This document shows, piece after piece, positions 45,635-55,468 of a stretch of DNA of 64,000 nucleotides (position 1 is the stretch's first letter; every line of letters begins with the position of its first letter). The notes under the pieces were generated by a model. It was not told the DNA's origin. It saw only the letters and a list, made by a program, of their open reading frames with translations, and made no database searches. A program made the position numbers and the translations under genes. This stretch comes from Gemmatimonadaceae bacterium (GTDB lineage: Bacteria; Gemmatimonadota; Gemmatimonadetes; Gemmatimonadales; Gemmatimonadaceae): positions 186,001 to 250,000 of the forward strand of contig JAICWO010000007.1 of NCBI GenBank assembly GCA_025934775.1. The letters are read 5' to 3'.

Positions 45635-47278
45635 TCATTTCGCCTTGTAAAGTGCTGGCGTCACATGGCTTGGCCTGATCAGCTTCACGCAATTTCTCCC
45701 CGCAGACTTCGCTTCGTAGAGCGCGCGATCCGCCGCCAGCATCAGCCAATCGCCATACGGAACGGGCGATGGGTACGTCGCCACGCCGAGCGAGGCTGTC
45801 ACCGGGATGCTCTCGCTCCCGTGGCGCGTCGGCCTTGCGTCGAGCGCGACCCGTAGCCGCTCCGCGAGCTCGACCGCCCCTTGCTCCGACGTCTGCGGCA
45901 GCAGCACCGCGATCTCCTCACCTCCGTACCGCCCGCACAGGTCGACGGTTCGGATCGCCTCGCGGAGCAGTTGCGCAACGTGCTTGAGGACGGCGTCGCC
46001 CGCGTCGTGGCCGAGCTTGTCGTTGATCGCCTTGAAGTGATCGAGGTCGACCATGATGAGCGAACACGATCCGCCGAAGCGATCGGTTTCGGCCACCACG
46101 CGCCGAAGCTGCTCGTCGAAGTGGCGGCGGTTCGCGAGTCCGGTGAGTGGATCGGTGCGCGCGCGGATGCTCACCTCTTCGATCTCCCACACGATCTCGA
46201 GCGGGCCGCGCGCGATCGCGGCGAGCAGGCCGACGTTGCGCGCCTCGTGCTGCCCGGCGTCGCCGGCGTTCCTTCCTTCCACGACCAGCGCGCCGATCGT
46301 CGTGCTGGCGCTGATGATCGGCGCGATGACCACCGAGCCGGTCTCGCGCGGCAGGCCTCCGAACGCGCAGCTCGACACGGTCGCCGCGCGCGCGTCGTCG
46401 AGCGTCATCGGAAGGCCTGAGATGCACGCCTTTCCGACGAGCGAATCCGCGGTGACGTGAAAGCCCGGCTCGAGATCGCCCGCGGGCGAGATCGCCTGGA
46501 GCACGCCGTGCTCCGCCACGGCGTTCCAACGCACGAGTCCAGCGAGCGGCGCCAACGTGACGTCGCGAGCCGTCTCGCACAGCGCCTGGCCGAGCGCCTC
46601 CACGCTGCGATGACCATGCAGCCGGCGCACCGCATCGAGCAGCGCGCCGCTCTGGCGCATGTGGCGTCCGTACTCGCGCCGCAGGTCGAAGAGCTGAATG
46701 AGATTCGCGACCTGCGCGGCGAAGCGCGGCATCCACGAGCGCGCCGCCTCGCGATCGAAGCGCATGCCGGTCGCGGAGCTCACGGTCAACACGCCGTACA
46801 CGTGCGACGGACCGCTCACCGGCGCAGCGGCGAGCGTCGGCGCCTCATCCAGCCCCGCGAATTGGACGCTCGTCTCCTCCGCGCTCCAGCGCACGATCGG
46901 GCCCCACGCGCGCACGTCGAAGTGCGCCGGGCGCGGCTCGCCCTCGGTGGACCACGCGCTCGGCACGAGCGTCTGCCGCGATTCGACCCACCGCCAGAAG
47001 ATCGCCTCGTCCGCGTTCGCGAGATCGCGAATGTCGCGCAGCACGCGGTCGAGCACCTCGAGATCGTACGTCGCCTCTTTGCTCTCGACCAGCTCCTGGA
47101 CGTCGCGGCGGAGCGCGGTGGATTTGGCGGGCGTGAACGCCGGGCTGCGGGACGAGGCGAGGTGCGCTTCGACGCGCGACACCGCGGAACGCTGCCGCGC
47201 CTCGTCGCGTCCGCGGCGGCGCCAGGCGCGCCCGGCGAGAGCGCCGATCGCGACGCCCACGGCTGCCGCCGGCAGCAC
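45635..47278 (-). CDS. Diguanylate cyclase with GAF-type sensor domains
   Basis: About 547 aa. A hydrophobic N terminus (VLPAAAVGVAIGALAG) may anchor it. Two GAF-like sensor regions follow, at about residues 65-195 and 210-370. The GGDEF domain covers about 375-535 with active site GGEEI and an upstream RTVD I-site at the standard 5-residue spacing, so product inhibition is likely. It makes cyclic di-GMP, which controls motility and surface growth. The start codon is GTG; no better start lies upstream. It is last in a minus-strand set with larB and dusB (33-nt gap). Confidence 0.92.
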   Translation of the reverse strand: MLPAAAVGVAIGALAGRAWRRRGRDEARQRSAVSRVEAHLASSRSPAFTPAKSTALRRDVQELVESKEATYDLEVLDRVLRDIRDLANADEAIFWRWVESRQTLVPSAWSTEGEPRPAHFDVRAWGPIVRWSAEETSVQFAGLDEAPTLAAAPVSGPSHVYGVLTVSSATGMRFDREAARSWMPRFAAQVANLIQLFDLRREYGRHMRQSGALLDAVRRLHGHRSVEALGQALCETARDVTLAPLAGLVRWNAVAEHGVLQAISPAGDLEPGFHVTADSLVGKACISGLPMTLDDARAATVSSCAFGGLPRETGSVVIAPIISASTTIGALVVEGRNAGDAGQHEARNVGLLAAIARGPLEIVWEIEEVSIRARTDPLTGLANRRHFDEQLRRVVAETDRFGGSCSLIMVDLDHFKAINDKLGHDAGDAVLKHVAQLLREAIRTVDLCGRYGGEEIAVLLPQTSEQGAVELAERLRVALDARPTRHGSESIPVTASLGVATYPSPVPYGDWLMLAADRALYEAKSAGRNCVKLIRPSHVTPALYKAK

Positions 47279-47311
47279 GACGGTGAGAAAACTCTGAATG
47301 AGGTGCGTGGC

Positions 47312-48061
47312 CTACCCGTGCGTGATACGTGAAGCGGCGACGGCCGCCCCGAAGCCGTTGTCGATGTTCACGACCGTGATTCCCGCGGCGCAACTGTTGA
47401 GCATCGTCAAGAGCGGCGCGATGCCGCCGAACGATGCGCCATACCCGACGCTGGTGGGAACCGCGATGACCGGCGAGCGAACGAGTCCCCCGACCACCGA
47501 CGGCAGCGCGCCGTCCATGCCGGCGATCACGATCACCACCGCCGCCGACGCGAGCTCCTCGCGCTTCGCGAGCACACGATGGATCCCCGCCACGCCCACG
47601 TCTGTGATGCGCGCCACGCAGTCGCCCAGCGCGCCCAGCGTGACCGCGGCTTCCTCGGCGACGGGGAGATCGCTCGTGCCGGCGGTGACGATGGCGACGA
47701 TTCCCTTGCCGCTCGGCGGCGGCGCGGCGGCGGCGAGATACGCCGTGCGGCCGAGGGCGTTGATCTCGATTCCGGGAAGATGTTCGACGAGCAGCTCCGC
47801 CGCGCCGGCGGGAAGCCGCGTGACGAGCAGACCATCGCCGCGTTCGGCGATGCGTTCGGCGATCGCGCGGATCTGCTCCGGAGTCTTCCCCGCGCCGTAT
47901 ATGACTTCTGGAAAGCCCTGCCGCAATGCGCGATGGTGATCGATCGTCGCGAACGCGAGGCTTTCCGCCGGCTCGAACGCCAGCGTGTCGAGCGCGCGGG
48001 CGACGTCGACCGATCCATCCGCGACGCCGTGCAGCAGGTCGCGGACGTGCTCTCGATGCAT
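47312..48061 (-). CDS. larB: LarB-like carboxylase/hydrolase (nickel-pincer cofactor synthesis)
   Basis: 249 aa. The C-terminal two thirds is a PurE-like (AIR carboxylase) fold: VAIVTAGTSDLPVAEEA, a following GVAGIHR motif, VVIVIAGMDGALPSVVGGL and VPTSVGYG. LarB carboxylates the pyridine ring of nicotinic acid adenine dinucleotide in making the nickel-pincer cofactor. larC and larE are not in the window, so the pathway cannot be confirmed here. The ATG comes 1 nt after the dusB stop. Confidence 0.9.
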   Translation of the reverse strand: MHREHVRDLLHGVADGSVDVARALDTLAFEPAESLAFATIDHHRALRQGFPEVIYGAGKTPEQIRAIAERIAERGDGLLVTRLPAGAAELLVEHLPGIEINALGRTAYLAAAAPPPSGKGIVAIVTAGTSDLPVAEEAAVTLGALGDCVARITDVGVAGIHRVLAKREELASAAVVIVIAGMDGALPSVVGGLVRSPVIAVPTSVGYGASFGGIAPLLTMLNSCAAGITVVNIDNGFGAAVAASRITHG

Positions 48062-48062
48062 G

Positions 48063-49097
48063 CTACGCCGCCTCGAGCGGCTCGACCGGCGCGCCGTCTC
48101 GATCGTCGCCGGCGACGTAGCGCTCGCGATTTTGCAGATAGTCCTCGAAGATCCCCTCGACTTCGCCGAGCGACGTCACCGCGTGCAGCCGCTTGCGCAG
48201 CTCGGCGGATGCCGGCAGTCCCTTCACGTACCAACCCAGGTGCTTGCGGAACTCGATCGCCGCACCGCGGCGGTCGGGCTCGTAGTCGTTCGCCATGCGC
48301 GCGTGATCGAGCGCGATCGCGAATCGCTCCTCGACCGGCGGATCGGGACGCTTCGCGCGGCCCGCGAGCAGGTCCTTGGTCTGATCGAAGATCCACGGCT
48401 GTCCGAACGCACCGCGCCCGATCATGATCCCGGCGCAGTTGGTGATGCGATGCATGCGCACGGCGTCTTCGGGACTCTTGATGTCGCCGTTGCCGAGCAC
48501 CGGAATCTCGAGCGCGTCGACGACCGCGGCGATCTCCTCCCAACGCGCGCTTCCGCTGTACATCTGGGTCCGCGTGCGCGCGTGCAGCGTGAAGGCGCGC
48601 GCGCCGGCGTCCTGCATGCGGAGCGCGATGGCGACCGGATCGCGTGTGTCCTCGTTCCAGCCGCTGCGCGTCTTGACCGTGACCGGCAGGTGCGTGCTGC
48701 GCGAGACGGCGCGAATGATCTCCTGCACGAGATCGAGATCCTTGAGACATCCCGAGCCGCCGTTGCGCTTCACGACTTTCTTCACCGGACAGCCGAAGTT
48801 GATGTCGATGAACTCCGGCTGGAACACGTCCGTCACGAACGCCGCGGCCTCGCCCATCCCGTTCGGATCGGCGCCGAAAATCTGCACGCCAATCGGCCGC
48901 TCGTCGTCGCCGAAACGCAGCTTGCTCACGGTCGCCGGATTCTCGCGACGAATGCCTTCGGCCGAGAGAAACTCCGTGACGACGACGTCCGCGCCAAAGC
49001 GCCGGCAGATCCGGCGGAACGGCGATTCCGACACGCCGGCCATCGGCGCGAGGTAGAGCGGAACGTCCGCGGAGAGCGGGAACGGAAACCGTTTCAT
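48063..49097 (-). CDS. dusB: tRNA-dihydrouridine synthase
   Basis: 344 aa TIM-barrel flavoenzyme that reduces uridine in tRNA D loops. Signatures: APMAGVSESPFR, GVQIFGADP, DINFGCPVKKV with the catalytic Cys, VKTRSGW, HARTRTQMYSG, GNGDIKSPEDA and GIMIGRGAFGQPW. It heads a dusB-larB-diguanylate cyclase operon. The ATG sits only 6 nt after the -10 of its promoter, so it appears to be leaderless, and no Shine-Dalgarno is present. Confidence 0.95.
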   Translation of the reverse strand: MKRFPFPLSADVPLYLAPMAGVSESPFRRICRRFGADVVVTEFLSAEGIRRENPATVSKLRFGDDERPIGVQIFGADPNGMGEAAAFVTDVFQPEFIDINFGCPVKKVVKRNGGSGCLKDLDLVQEIIRAVSRSTHLPVTVKTRSGWNEDTRDPVAIALRMQDAGARAFTLHARTRTQMYSGSARWEEIAAVVDALEIPVLGNGDIKSPEDAVRMHRITNCAGIMIGRGAFGQPWIFDQTKDLLAGRAKRPDPPVEERFAIALDHARMANDYEPDRRGAAIEFRKHLGWYVKGLPASAELRKRLHAVTSLGEVEGIFEDYLQNRERYVAGDDRDGAPVEPLEAA

Positions 49098-49103
49098 GCC
49101 TTC

Positions 49104-49132
49104 AAGTTAAGAGAACGCGGAAGTGCAAGCAA
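49104..49132 (-). promoter_or_regulatory. dusB promoter, apparently giving a leaderless transcript
   Basis: Minus strand TTGCTT (49132-49127), 17-nt spacer, TAACTT (49109-49104), then 6 nt to the ATG at 49097. Transcription would begin at or next to the start codon. Confidence 0.6.
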
Positions 49133-49141
49133 TATCAGCAT

Positions 49142-49170
49142 TTGACACACGTTCCGGGCCTGGATAACTT
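49142..49170 (+). promoter_or_regulatory. ptsN promoter
   Basis: TTGACA (49142-49147), 17-nt spacer, TAACTT (49165-49170). Its -35 is 9 nt from the dusB -35, so the two divergent promoters are back to back in a 119-nt gap. The untranslated leader would be about 40 nt. Confidence 0.65.
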
Positions 49171-49216
49171 CGCAGATTCAATCGACGACAACGACCGCGA
49201 ACAGGCGGATAGATAG

Positions 49217-49669
49217 ATGGAACTGCGCGAGTTCTTCAGCGAAGACGCAATCAAGCTCGACCTGGCGGGCACGACCAAAGACGACATTCTCCGCGAGCTC
49301 ATCGGCCTCTTGAAGCTCGACGAGAAATCCGAGGGCATGCTGTTCAAGATGCTCAAGCGCCGCGAGAACCTCGGCTCCACGGGCATCGGACGCGGAATCG
49401 CCATTCCGCACTGCCGCTCGCTCGTCGTGAACAAGCTTCGCGTCGCCTTCGGCCGGAAGAAGGAAGGTGTCGACTTCAAGGCGATCGACGAGAAGCCGGT
49501 GCACTTCTTCTTTCTCATCGTCGCCCCTCCGCTCGAGGTCTCGAACCAGTATCTCCCGGTCCTCGGGAAGATCGCGCAGTTCAGCAAAGAGCCCGACGTG
49601 CCGCAGCGACTGCTCGAGATCACCGAGCCGAAGCAGTTCCTCGCACTGCTCGAGGAAAAAGGCGTCTAG
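49217..49669 (+). CDS. ptsN: PTS EIIA-like regulatory protein, fructose/nitrogen type
   Basis: 150 aa. One EIIA(Fru/Ntr) domain: ENLGSTGIGRGIAIPHCRS holds the phospho-acceptor His, and HFFFLIVAPPLEVSNQYL is the usual core strand. In most bacteria it receives phosphate from NPr and regulates rather than transporting sugar. No sugar permease is nearby. Its TAG stop overlaps the TAG of the convergent DUF3667 gene through a shared CTAG. Confidence 0.9.
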   Translation: MELREFFSEDAIKLDLAGTTKDDILRELIGLLKLDEKSEGMLFKMLKRRENLGSTGIGRGIAIPHCRSLVVNKLRVAFGRKKEGVDFKAIDEKPVHFFFLIVAPPLEVSNQYLPVLGKIAQFSKEPDVPQRLLEITEPKQFLALLEEKGV

Positions 49670-50610
49670 CTGAAGAGTGCGACCCAGTACACAGTCGCGA
49701 GCAGCCCGGCGGTTCCCGCCCAGAAATAGATGAAACCGATGCCGAGCTCCTTCGCGAGCGTTCGGCTGATGCTGCCGCCGTACGTGCGGCGGAACGCGAT
49801 CGTCGCGTAGACCGGAATCCAGACCAGCTCGGCGAGCTGCGCCACGCTCAGCACCGCGTCCGAATGCGTGAAGCGCGCGAGCACGCCGAGCGTGAGCGCC
49901 AGGAAAACGAACGCGTGCAGATGCACGGCGAAGTACAGGTGCTCTGGGTAGTTCCGCTTCCGATAAAAGATCGCGACGATCGCCGCGAACACGGGCAGCA
50001 GCGCGAACAGCATGCGCGGCATCGTCTCCTTCATGCCCTGCTTGAAATTCACCGGATCGAGGACCGCGCGGCGGAGCAGCGGCCGGAACACCTTCGGCGC
50101 GCGCGCGATCTCCGCGAGCGCGGAGTCACGCTTCGCTCCGGTCAGCGGGTGCCCGGTATTGATCGCCACCTGTTCTCGAATCGAAACCCGCCCCGCCGCG
50201 GACGCGCCGCCGCCGATCTGCACTCCGCCCAAGGCGACGGTCGTGTTGCTGCCCGGCGCGCCGGGCGCCGCCGCCGCGAGAACGAAGTAGACCAGGCTCG
50301 CCATGAGGTACAGCCGGACCGGCGAGAGATATCGCGCGCGCCGGCCCTCGAGGAAATCACGCGTCAGCGCGCCTGGGGTGGTGACGAGCTTTCGCACTGT
50401 GGCGGCGAACCGCCCATCCCACCCGGAGAGCTCCCAGAAGGCGTCGATCGCAAGCTCGCGCACACTGGGATACGGAGGAATGTCGCGCTGGCCGCACGCC
50501 GAGCAGAACGGCCCGGCGAGCGGGGTGCCACAATTCAGGCACGCCACCGAGCGCGGTTCGGGGGGCTGCAGCTTGCCGACGATCGCTTTCGGTGCGCGCA
50601 GAGACGGCAT
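49666..50610 (-). CDS. DUF3667-like membrane protein with zinc ribbon
   Basis: 314 aa. Residues 20-42 carry a CxxC...CxxC ribbon (CLNCGTPLAGPFCSACGQ). After a soluble stretch (WELSGWDGRFAATVRKLVTTPG, DFLEGRRARYLSPVRLYL) there are about five membrane helices. That arrangement is the DUF3667 pattern; the function is unknown. It is the last gene of the accD-guaA operon, 7 nt after guaA, and overlaps ptsN by 4 nt at the stop. Confidence 0.85.
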   Translation of the reverse strand: MPSLRAPKAIVGKLQPPEPRSVACLNCGTPLAGPFCSACGQRDIPPYPSVRELAIDAFWELSGWDGRFAATVRKLVTTPGALTRDFLEGRRARYLSPVRLYLMASLVYFVLAAAAPGAPGSNTTVALGGVQIGGGASAAGRVSIREQVAINTGHPLTGAKRDSALAEIARAPKVFRPLLRRAVLDPVNFKQGMKETMPRMLFALLPVFAAIVAIFYRKRNYPEHLYFAVHLHAFVFLALTLGVLARFTHSDAVLSVAQLAELVWIPVYATIAFRRTYGGSISRTLAKELGIGFIYFWAGTAGLLATVYWVALFS

Positions 50611-50617
50611 TCGAGCA

Positions 50618-52183
50618 TCACTCCCATTCGATGGTCGCCGGCGGCTTGGAGCTGACGTCGTAGACCACGCGATTCACGCCGCGGACTTCGTTGATGATGC
50701 GGTTGGAGATACGTCCGAGCACGTCGTACGGAAAGGGGTACCAGTCCGCGGTCATGCCGTCGGTGCTCGTCACCGCGCGCAGCGCGACGACGTTCTCGTA
50801 CGTCCGATAGTCGCCCATCACGCCGACACTGCGGACGGGAAGGAGCACCGCGAAGGCTTGCCAGATCTCGTTATAGAGATTCGCGTCGCGAATTTCCTGA
50901 AGATAAATCTCATCGGCCCGGCGCAAGAGGCCGAGCGCGGGCTCGCTCACGGCGCCGAGCACGCGGATGCCGAGCCCCGGCCCCGGGAAGGGGTGCCGCC
51001 CGACCATCTCTTCCGGCAATCCGAGCTCGCGGCCCACGTTGCGCACCTCGTCCTTGAACAACTCGCGCAGCGGCTCGATGAGCTTGAACTTCATGTCGGG
51101 CTTGAGGCCGCCCACGTTGTGGTGCGTCTTGATCGTGACCGATGGTCCGCCGCGCGGCGAGAACGACTCGATCACGTCGGGATAGAGCGTGCCCTGCACG
51201 AGGAACTCGGCGTCCTTCCCGGCCCCGCTCGTGGCTTCCTCGAAGACGTCGATGAACGTGTGGCCGATGACCTTCCGCTTCTGCTCCGGCTCCTCGATTC
51301 CGGCCAGCGCATCGAGGAATCGCTTCGACGCGTCGATCGTGATCAGCTCGAGGCCGAGATTCGCGCGGAAGGTGCGCTCGACCTGCTCGCGCTCGTGGAG
51401 GCGCAGGAGTCCCGTGTCGACGAAGACGCACGTGAGCTGGTCGCCGATCGCCTTGTGGACCAGCGCCGCGGCGACCGACGAGTCCACGCCGCCCGACAGG
51501 CCGCAGATCACGCGCGCCGAGCCGACCTGCGCGCGGATCTTCGCGATCTCCCCGTCGATGAACGCGCCGGGCGTCCACGACGCCTCGGCATGACAGATAT
51601 TGAATAAGAAATTCGATATCAGCTCGCCGCCGCGCGGCGTGTGCGCCACCTCGGGATGGAATTGCACGCAGTGGATCGGCTTCACCCGATGCCGCATCCC
51701 GGCGATCGGCACGCTCGCGCTGGACGCGGTGACGACGTAGTCCGGCGGCGGCGCGTCGACGTGGTCGCCGTGGCTCATCCAGACCGTCATCGTCTCGCCC
51801 GCCGAGAAGCCGTCGAAGAGCCCGCGCGGCTCCTCGATCTCGAGCTCGGCGCGGCCGTACTCGCGCCGCCCCGCCCCGATCACCTCGCCGTTCGAGATCT
51901 GCGCGACGACCTGCATCCCGTAGCAGATCGCGAGCACCGGCGCCACGTCGAGCAACCCGGGGTCCGCGCTCGGCGCGCCCTCCTCGTACACCGAGCTCGG
52001 TCCGCCGCTGAGGATGATGCCCGTCGGGTTCCAGTCGCGGATCCACTCCAGCGAACGCGTCGGCGGGTGGATCTCCGAGTAGACGCGCGCCTCGCGCACG
52101 CGCCTCGCGATGAGTTGAGTGAACTGTGAACCGTAATCGATGATCAGGATGCGGGACGACACGGGCGGGCGCGAGGGAGGCAT
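50618..52183 (-). CDS. guaA: GMP synthase, glutamine-hydrolysing
   Basis: 521 aa. N-terminal glutamine amidotransferase: [29 protein letters not shown], nucleophile Cys in AICYGMQ and His-Glu in [10 protein letters not shown]. The ATP pyrophosphatase P-loop [12 protein letters not shown] and the dimer domain [14 protein letters not shown] follow, ending in IEWE. It converts XMP to GMP. It lies 16 nt after the phosphoesterase gene. An AT-rich codon patch encodes [11 protein letters not shown] near 51590-51625. A shorter start at VSSRILI is possible. Confidence 0.97.
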   Translation of the reverse strand: MPPSRPPVSSRILIIDYGSQFTQLIARRVREARVYSEIHPPTRSLEWIRDWNPTGIILSGGPSSVYEEGAPSADPGLLDVAPVLAICYGMQVVAQISNGEVIGAGRREYGRAELEIEEPRGLFDGFSAGETMTVWMSHGDHVDAPPPDYVVTASSASVPIAGMRHRVKPIHCVQFHPEVAHTPRGGELISNFLFNICHAEASWTPGAFIDGEIAKIRAQVGSARVICGLSGGVDSSVAAALVHKAIGDQLTCVFVDTGLLRLHEREQVERTFRANLGLELITIDASKRFLDALAGIEEPEQKRKVIGHTFIDVFEEATSGAGKDAEFLVQGTLYPDVIESFSPRGGPSVTIKTHHNVGGLKPDMKFKLIEPLRELFKDEVRNVGRELGLPEEMVGRHPFPGPGLGIRVLGAVSEPALGLLRRADEIYLQEIRDANLYNEIWQAFAVLLPVRSVGVMGDYRTYENVVALRAVTSTDGMTADWYPFPYDVLGRISNRIINEVRGVNRVVYDVSSKPPATIEWE

Positions 52184-52199
52184 GAGGATGGGCGAGGCG

Positions 52200-52709
52200 T
52201 CAGGTCTTCCACTCCGGACCGGTGAGCGTGAGGAACTCCACGTTCCGGCTGTCGAGATCCAGGATCGCCGCCGAGGGGGTGCCGTACAGCCAGCCGCACC
52301 CTTCGCCGGGATTGACGATCAGCGTGTCGCCGCGCGTCTTCATCTCCTGCTGGTGCGTGTGGCCGTGCACCACGATCTCGTGCGACGCGATTGAGCGTTT
52401 GCTCACGTCGCCGATGTCGTGCACGAGGAGCACGCGATGGCCGCCCATCTCGAACGAGTGCGGCGACTCGAACAGCTCGGCGCCGAACGCCGCCTGCGCG
52501 CGCGAGATCAATCCCTGGCGGTCCCCGTCGTTCTTGCCGAACACGCCCGCGAGACTCAGGTGCGCATCCTCGAACGCGCGCAGCGCGAACGGAGCGCAGT
52601 AGTCGCCGGCGTGGAGCACCATGCCCACGCCCGCCGCCTGCATCTGTCGCACGAGCTCGGCGACGGCCGGCAATCGATCGTGCGTATCCGCGATCAGTCC
52701 AACGCGCAT
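52200..52709 (-). CDS. YfcE/MJ0936-like metallophosphoesterase
   Basis: 169 aa. Calcineurin-like fold: [38 protein letters not shown] and VNPGEGCGW give the metal-binding Asp, His and Asn set. Substrate is not certain; relatives cleave phosphodiesters. I chose the ATG at 52709, whose A is also the last base of the lysA stop (TGATG). Confidence 0.9.
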   Translation of the reverse strand: MRVGLIADTHDRLPAVAELVRQMQAAGVGMVLHAGDYCAPFALRAFEDAHLSLAGVFGKNDGDRQGLISRAQAAFGAELFESPHSFEMGGHRVLLVHDIGDVSKRSIASHEIVVHGHTHQQEMKTRGDTLIVNPGEGCGWLYGTPSAAILDLDSRNVEFLTLTGPEWKT

Positions 52710-54007
52710 CAGCGATTCCTCCCCTCCACCGTGGTCCACTCCGGTTGAGCGATCTCGAGCCGCGTCAGGTCTTCATACTGCTCGCGCGCCGTGATGACCG
52801 CGTAGCGGTCGCCATCGACGAGCACTTCGGCCGGCCGGCATCGGCTGTTGTAATTGGACGCCATCGCGTAGCCATACGCGCCGACGTCGCACACGACCAG
52901 TTCGTCGCCGGGTTGAACATCGTCCAGCTCGCGGTCGAGCGCCAGGAAATCGCCGCTCTCGCAGACGGGACCCACGACGTCCACCGTCGCATGGTCGGGA
53001 CGCTCGCGCATCGGCAGAATGCGGTGGTACGCGCCATAGTGCGACGGCCGCAAGAGCTCCGTCATCCCGGCATCCGCGACGACGTAATCCTTGCCGCCGC
53101 TGTGCTTGCGGTAGAGCACTCGCGTGACCAGCGCGGCCGCGTTGCCGACCACGAAGCGACCCGGCTCCATGATCAGCCGCAGTCCCGTGTCGCGCACGGC
53201 CGGGAGCACCAGCTCCGCGAAGCGCTCGAGATCGGGCGGCTGCTCCGTGTCGTAGCGGACGCCGAGACCGCCGCCAATGTCGAGATATTCGAGGGTGTCG
53301 ATCCCCTTGGCGCCAAGCTCGTGGAAGATCGACGCGAGCCGCTCGGTCCCTTCGCGATACGGGTCGATGCGCGAGAGCTGCGACCCGATGTGCATGTCGA
53401 GGCCGAGCAGCTTCACGTGCGCCAACGCGGCGATCCGCTCGGCGACGTGCACGACCTGGTCGTACGGAACGCCGAACTTGTGCCCGCGTCCGCCGGTCTT
53501 GATGTACTCGTGCGGCGTGTCGAGCATGACTTCGGGATTGACGCGGAGCGAGACCGGCGCCGTGACGCCACGCTCGCCGGCGAGCGCATCGATCAGCGTG
53601 ACCTCGCGCTCGCTCTCGGCGTTGATGAGCAGTATTCCCGCGTCGAGCGCTTCGGCGAGCTCGCGCTCCGTCTTCCCGACGCCGCCAAAGATGATGTCGT
53701 GGGGGGCGAAGCCGGCGCGCAGCGCGCGATGGAGCTCGCCGCCCGAGACGACATCCACGCCCGCGCCGAGATCGCGCAGGACGCGCAGTACGCCGCGGCT
53801 GGTGTTCGCCTTGAGCGTGTAATGCACGCGATGCGGGACCGGGGCGAGCGTTCGATCGAGCAGCTCGTAGCGATCGCGGATCGTGGCGGCGCTGTAGACG
53901 TAGACCGGCGTGCCGACGTCGCGGGCGATCTGCTCGAGGGACACGCCCTCGCAGCACATCACCCCGTCCACCCGCGCAAATCCGCTCTTCAGTAGGCCTT
54001 GGCCCAT
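52709..54007 (-). CDS. lysA: Diaminopimelate decarboxylase
   Basis: 432 aa PLP enzyme of the alanine racemase-like fold. The PLP Lys is in [10 protein letters not shown] near residue 66, with HIGSQ, a GGGLG loop, [18 protein letters not shown] and [12 protein letters not shown]. It makes lysine from meso-diaminopimelate. The ATG lies 19 nt inside the proS end. A shorter start at [10 protein letters not shown] (residue 17) is possible, but the residues before it fit the usual N terminus. Confidence 0.96.
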   Translation of the reverse strand: MGQGLLKSGFARVDGVMCCEGVSLEQIARDVGTPVYVYSAATIRDRYELLDRTLAPVPHRVHYTLKANTSRGVLRVLRDLGAGVDVVSGGELHRALRAGFAPHDIIFGGVGKTERELAEALDAGILLINAESEREVTLIDALAGERGVTAPVSLRVNPEVMLDTPHEYIKTGGRGHKFGVPYDQVVHVAERIAALAHVKLLGLDMHIGSQLSRIDPYREGTERLASIFHELGAKGIDTLEYLDIGGGLGVRYDTEQPPDLERFAELVLPAVRDTGLRLIMEPGRFVVGNAAALVTRVLYRKHSGGKDYVVADAGMTELLRPSHYGAYHRILPMRERPDHATVDVVGPVCESGDFLALDRELDDVQPGDELVVCDVGAYGYAMASNYNSRCRPAEVLVDGDRYAVITAREQYEDLTRLEIAQPEWTTVEGRNR

Positions 54008-55458
54008 ACCGCCTCGGCGATCGCCGGCCGCCCGCATCGCAAGCAGGTCGCCGGCGGCTCCGCCGAGCGAAATTCCTCGTCGGGCAGCACGCGAACCGTG
54101 GCCTTGGTGTCTTCCTTGACCTTCGTCTCGCACTCCGGGCTGCCGCACCAGCCGGCGTACACGAAGCCGCCCGGCCCGTCCATGAGGGCGCGGAAATCGT
54201 CGTAGCTGATGGGACGCCGAACGCTGTTCTGCTCGCGCCGCTCGCGAGCGGCAATGAGCATGTCTTCCTGGATGCGCATCAGCAGATCGGCCACGTCCTC
54301 GCCGATCGTGTTCAGCGAGACGGGCTTCTTCTCGCGCGTGTCGCGCCGGACGAGCACCGCCTGATTCTTCTCCAGATCGCGCGGTCCGAGCTCCATGCGC
54401 AGCGGAATGCCGCGGAGCTCCCACTCGTAGTACTTGGCGCCCGGCTTGATGCCGTCACGGTCGTCGAGGTGCACGCGGAGCCGGCCCGGCTCGCGGCGCT
54501 CCCACTCGGTGAGGGTCTGGACGATGCGCTCCGCCGCCTCGAGCATACGAGAACGCTCATCATCAGTCTTATATATCGGAACTATGACAAGCTCGATCGG
54601 CGCGAGCAGCGGCGGCACGCGGAGGCCGTTGTCGTCGCCGTGCGTCATCACGAGGCCGCCGACGAGCCGCGTCGAGACGCCCCAGCTCGTGTTCCACGCG
54701 AACTCCTGGCCGCCGTGCTCCGCCTGGAACTTGAGGTCGAACGCTTTCGCGAAATTCTGCCCCAGGTTGTGCGACGTGCCGGCCTGGAGCGCCTTGTTGT
54801 CCTGCATCATCGCCTCGCATGCGTACGTCCGCAGCGCGCCGGCGAACTTCTCGGCGTCCGTCTTCTGCCCGGTGATCACGGGCATCGCCATCCAGCCTTC
54901 CATGAAGTCGCGGTACACGCCGAGCATGCGCCGCGTCTCCTCTTCGGCTTCGTCGTGCGACGCGTGCGCCGTGTGGCCCTCCTGCCACAGAAACTCGAGC
55001 GTGCGCAGGAAGAGCCGCGTCCGCATCTCCCAGCGCACGACGTTCGCCCACTGGTTGATGAGCAGCGGCAGGTCGCGGTAGCTCTGCACCCACTTCGCGA
55101 ACATCGAGTAGATGATCGTCTCGGAGGTCGGGCGGACGATGAGCGGCTCTTCCAGCTTCTTGCCGCCCCCATGCGTGACGACCGCCGTCTCCGGCGCGAA
55201 GCCCTCGACGTGCTGCGCCTCCTTGTGCAGGAAGCTCTCGGGGATGAAGAGCGGGAAATACGCGTTCTTGTGCCCCGTCGCCTTGAACATGTCGTCGAGC
55301 GCGCGCTGCATCCGCTCCCAGATGCCATAGCCGTTCGGCCGAATGACCATGCAGCCGCGCACGGGCGAGTAGTCCGCGAGCTCGGCGCGGAGCACGGCCT
55401 CGTTGTACCACGCGCTGAAGTCGGCCGCGCGCGTCGTGAGTTTCTTGTCGTCAGCCAT
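53989..55458 (-). CDS. proS: Prolyl-tRNA synthetase, eukaryote/archaea-like type
   Basis: 489 aa, the short form without the bacterial editing insert. Class II motifs: [45 protein letters not shown] and the [10 protein letters not shown] region. The C terminus has the Cys pairs of the zinc-binding tail ([15 protein letters not shown]) found in this type. It charges tRNA(Pro). A codon cluster with ATA, TAT, ACT and CGT codons lies at about 54541-54600, unlike the rest of the gene. Confidence 0.96.
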   Translation of the reverse strand: MADDKKLTTRAADFSAWYNEAVLRAELADYSPVRGCMVIRPNGYGIWERMQRALDDMFKATGHKNAYFPLFIPESFLHKEAQHVEGFAPETAVVTHGGGKKLEEPLIVRPTSETIIYSMFAKWVQSYRDLPLLINQWANVVRWEMRTRLFLRTLEFLWQEGHTAHASHDEAEEETRRMLGVYRDFMEGWMAMPVITGQKTDAEKFAGALRTYACEAMMQDNKALQAGTSHNLGQNFAKAFDLKFQAEHGGQEFAWNTSWGVSTRLVGGLVMTHGDDNGLRVPPLLAPIELVIVPIYKTDDERSRMLEAAERIVQTLTEWERREPGRLRVHLDDRDGIKPGAKYYEWELRGIPLRMELGPRDLEKNQAVLVRRDTREKKPVSLNTIGEDVADLLMRIQEDMLIAARERREQNSVRRPISYDDFRALMDGPGGFVYAGWCGSPECETKVKEDTKATVRVLPDEEFRSAEPPATCLRCGRPAIAEAVWAKAY

Positions 55459-55468
55459 GAGTGCCTGC

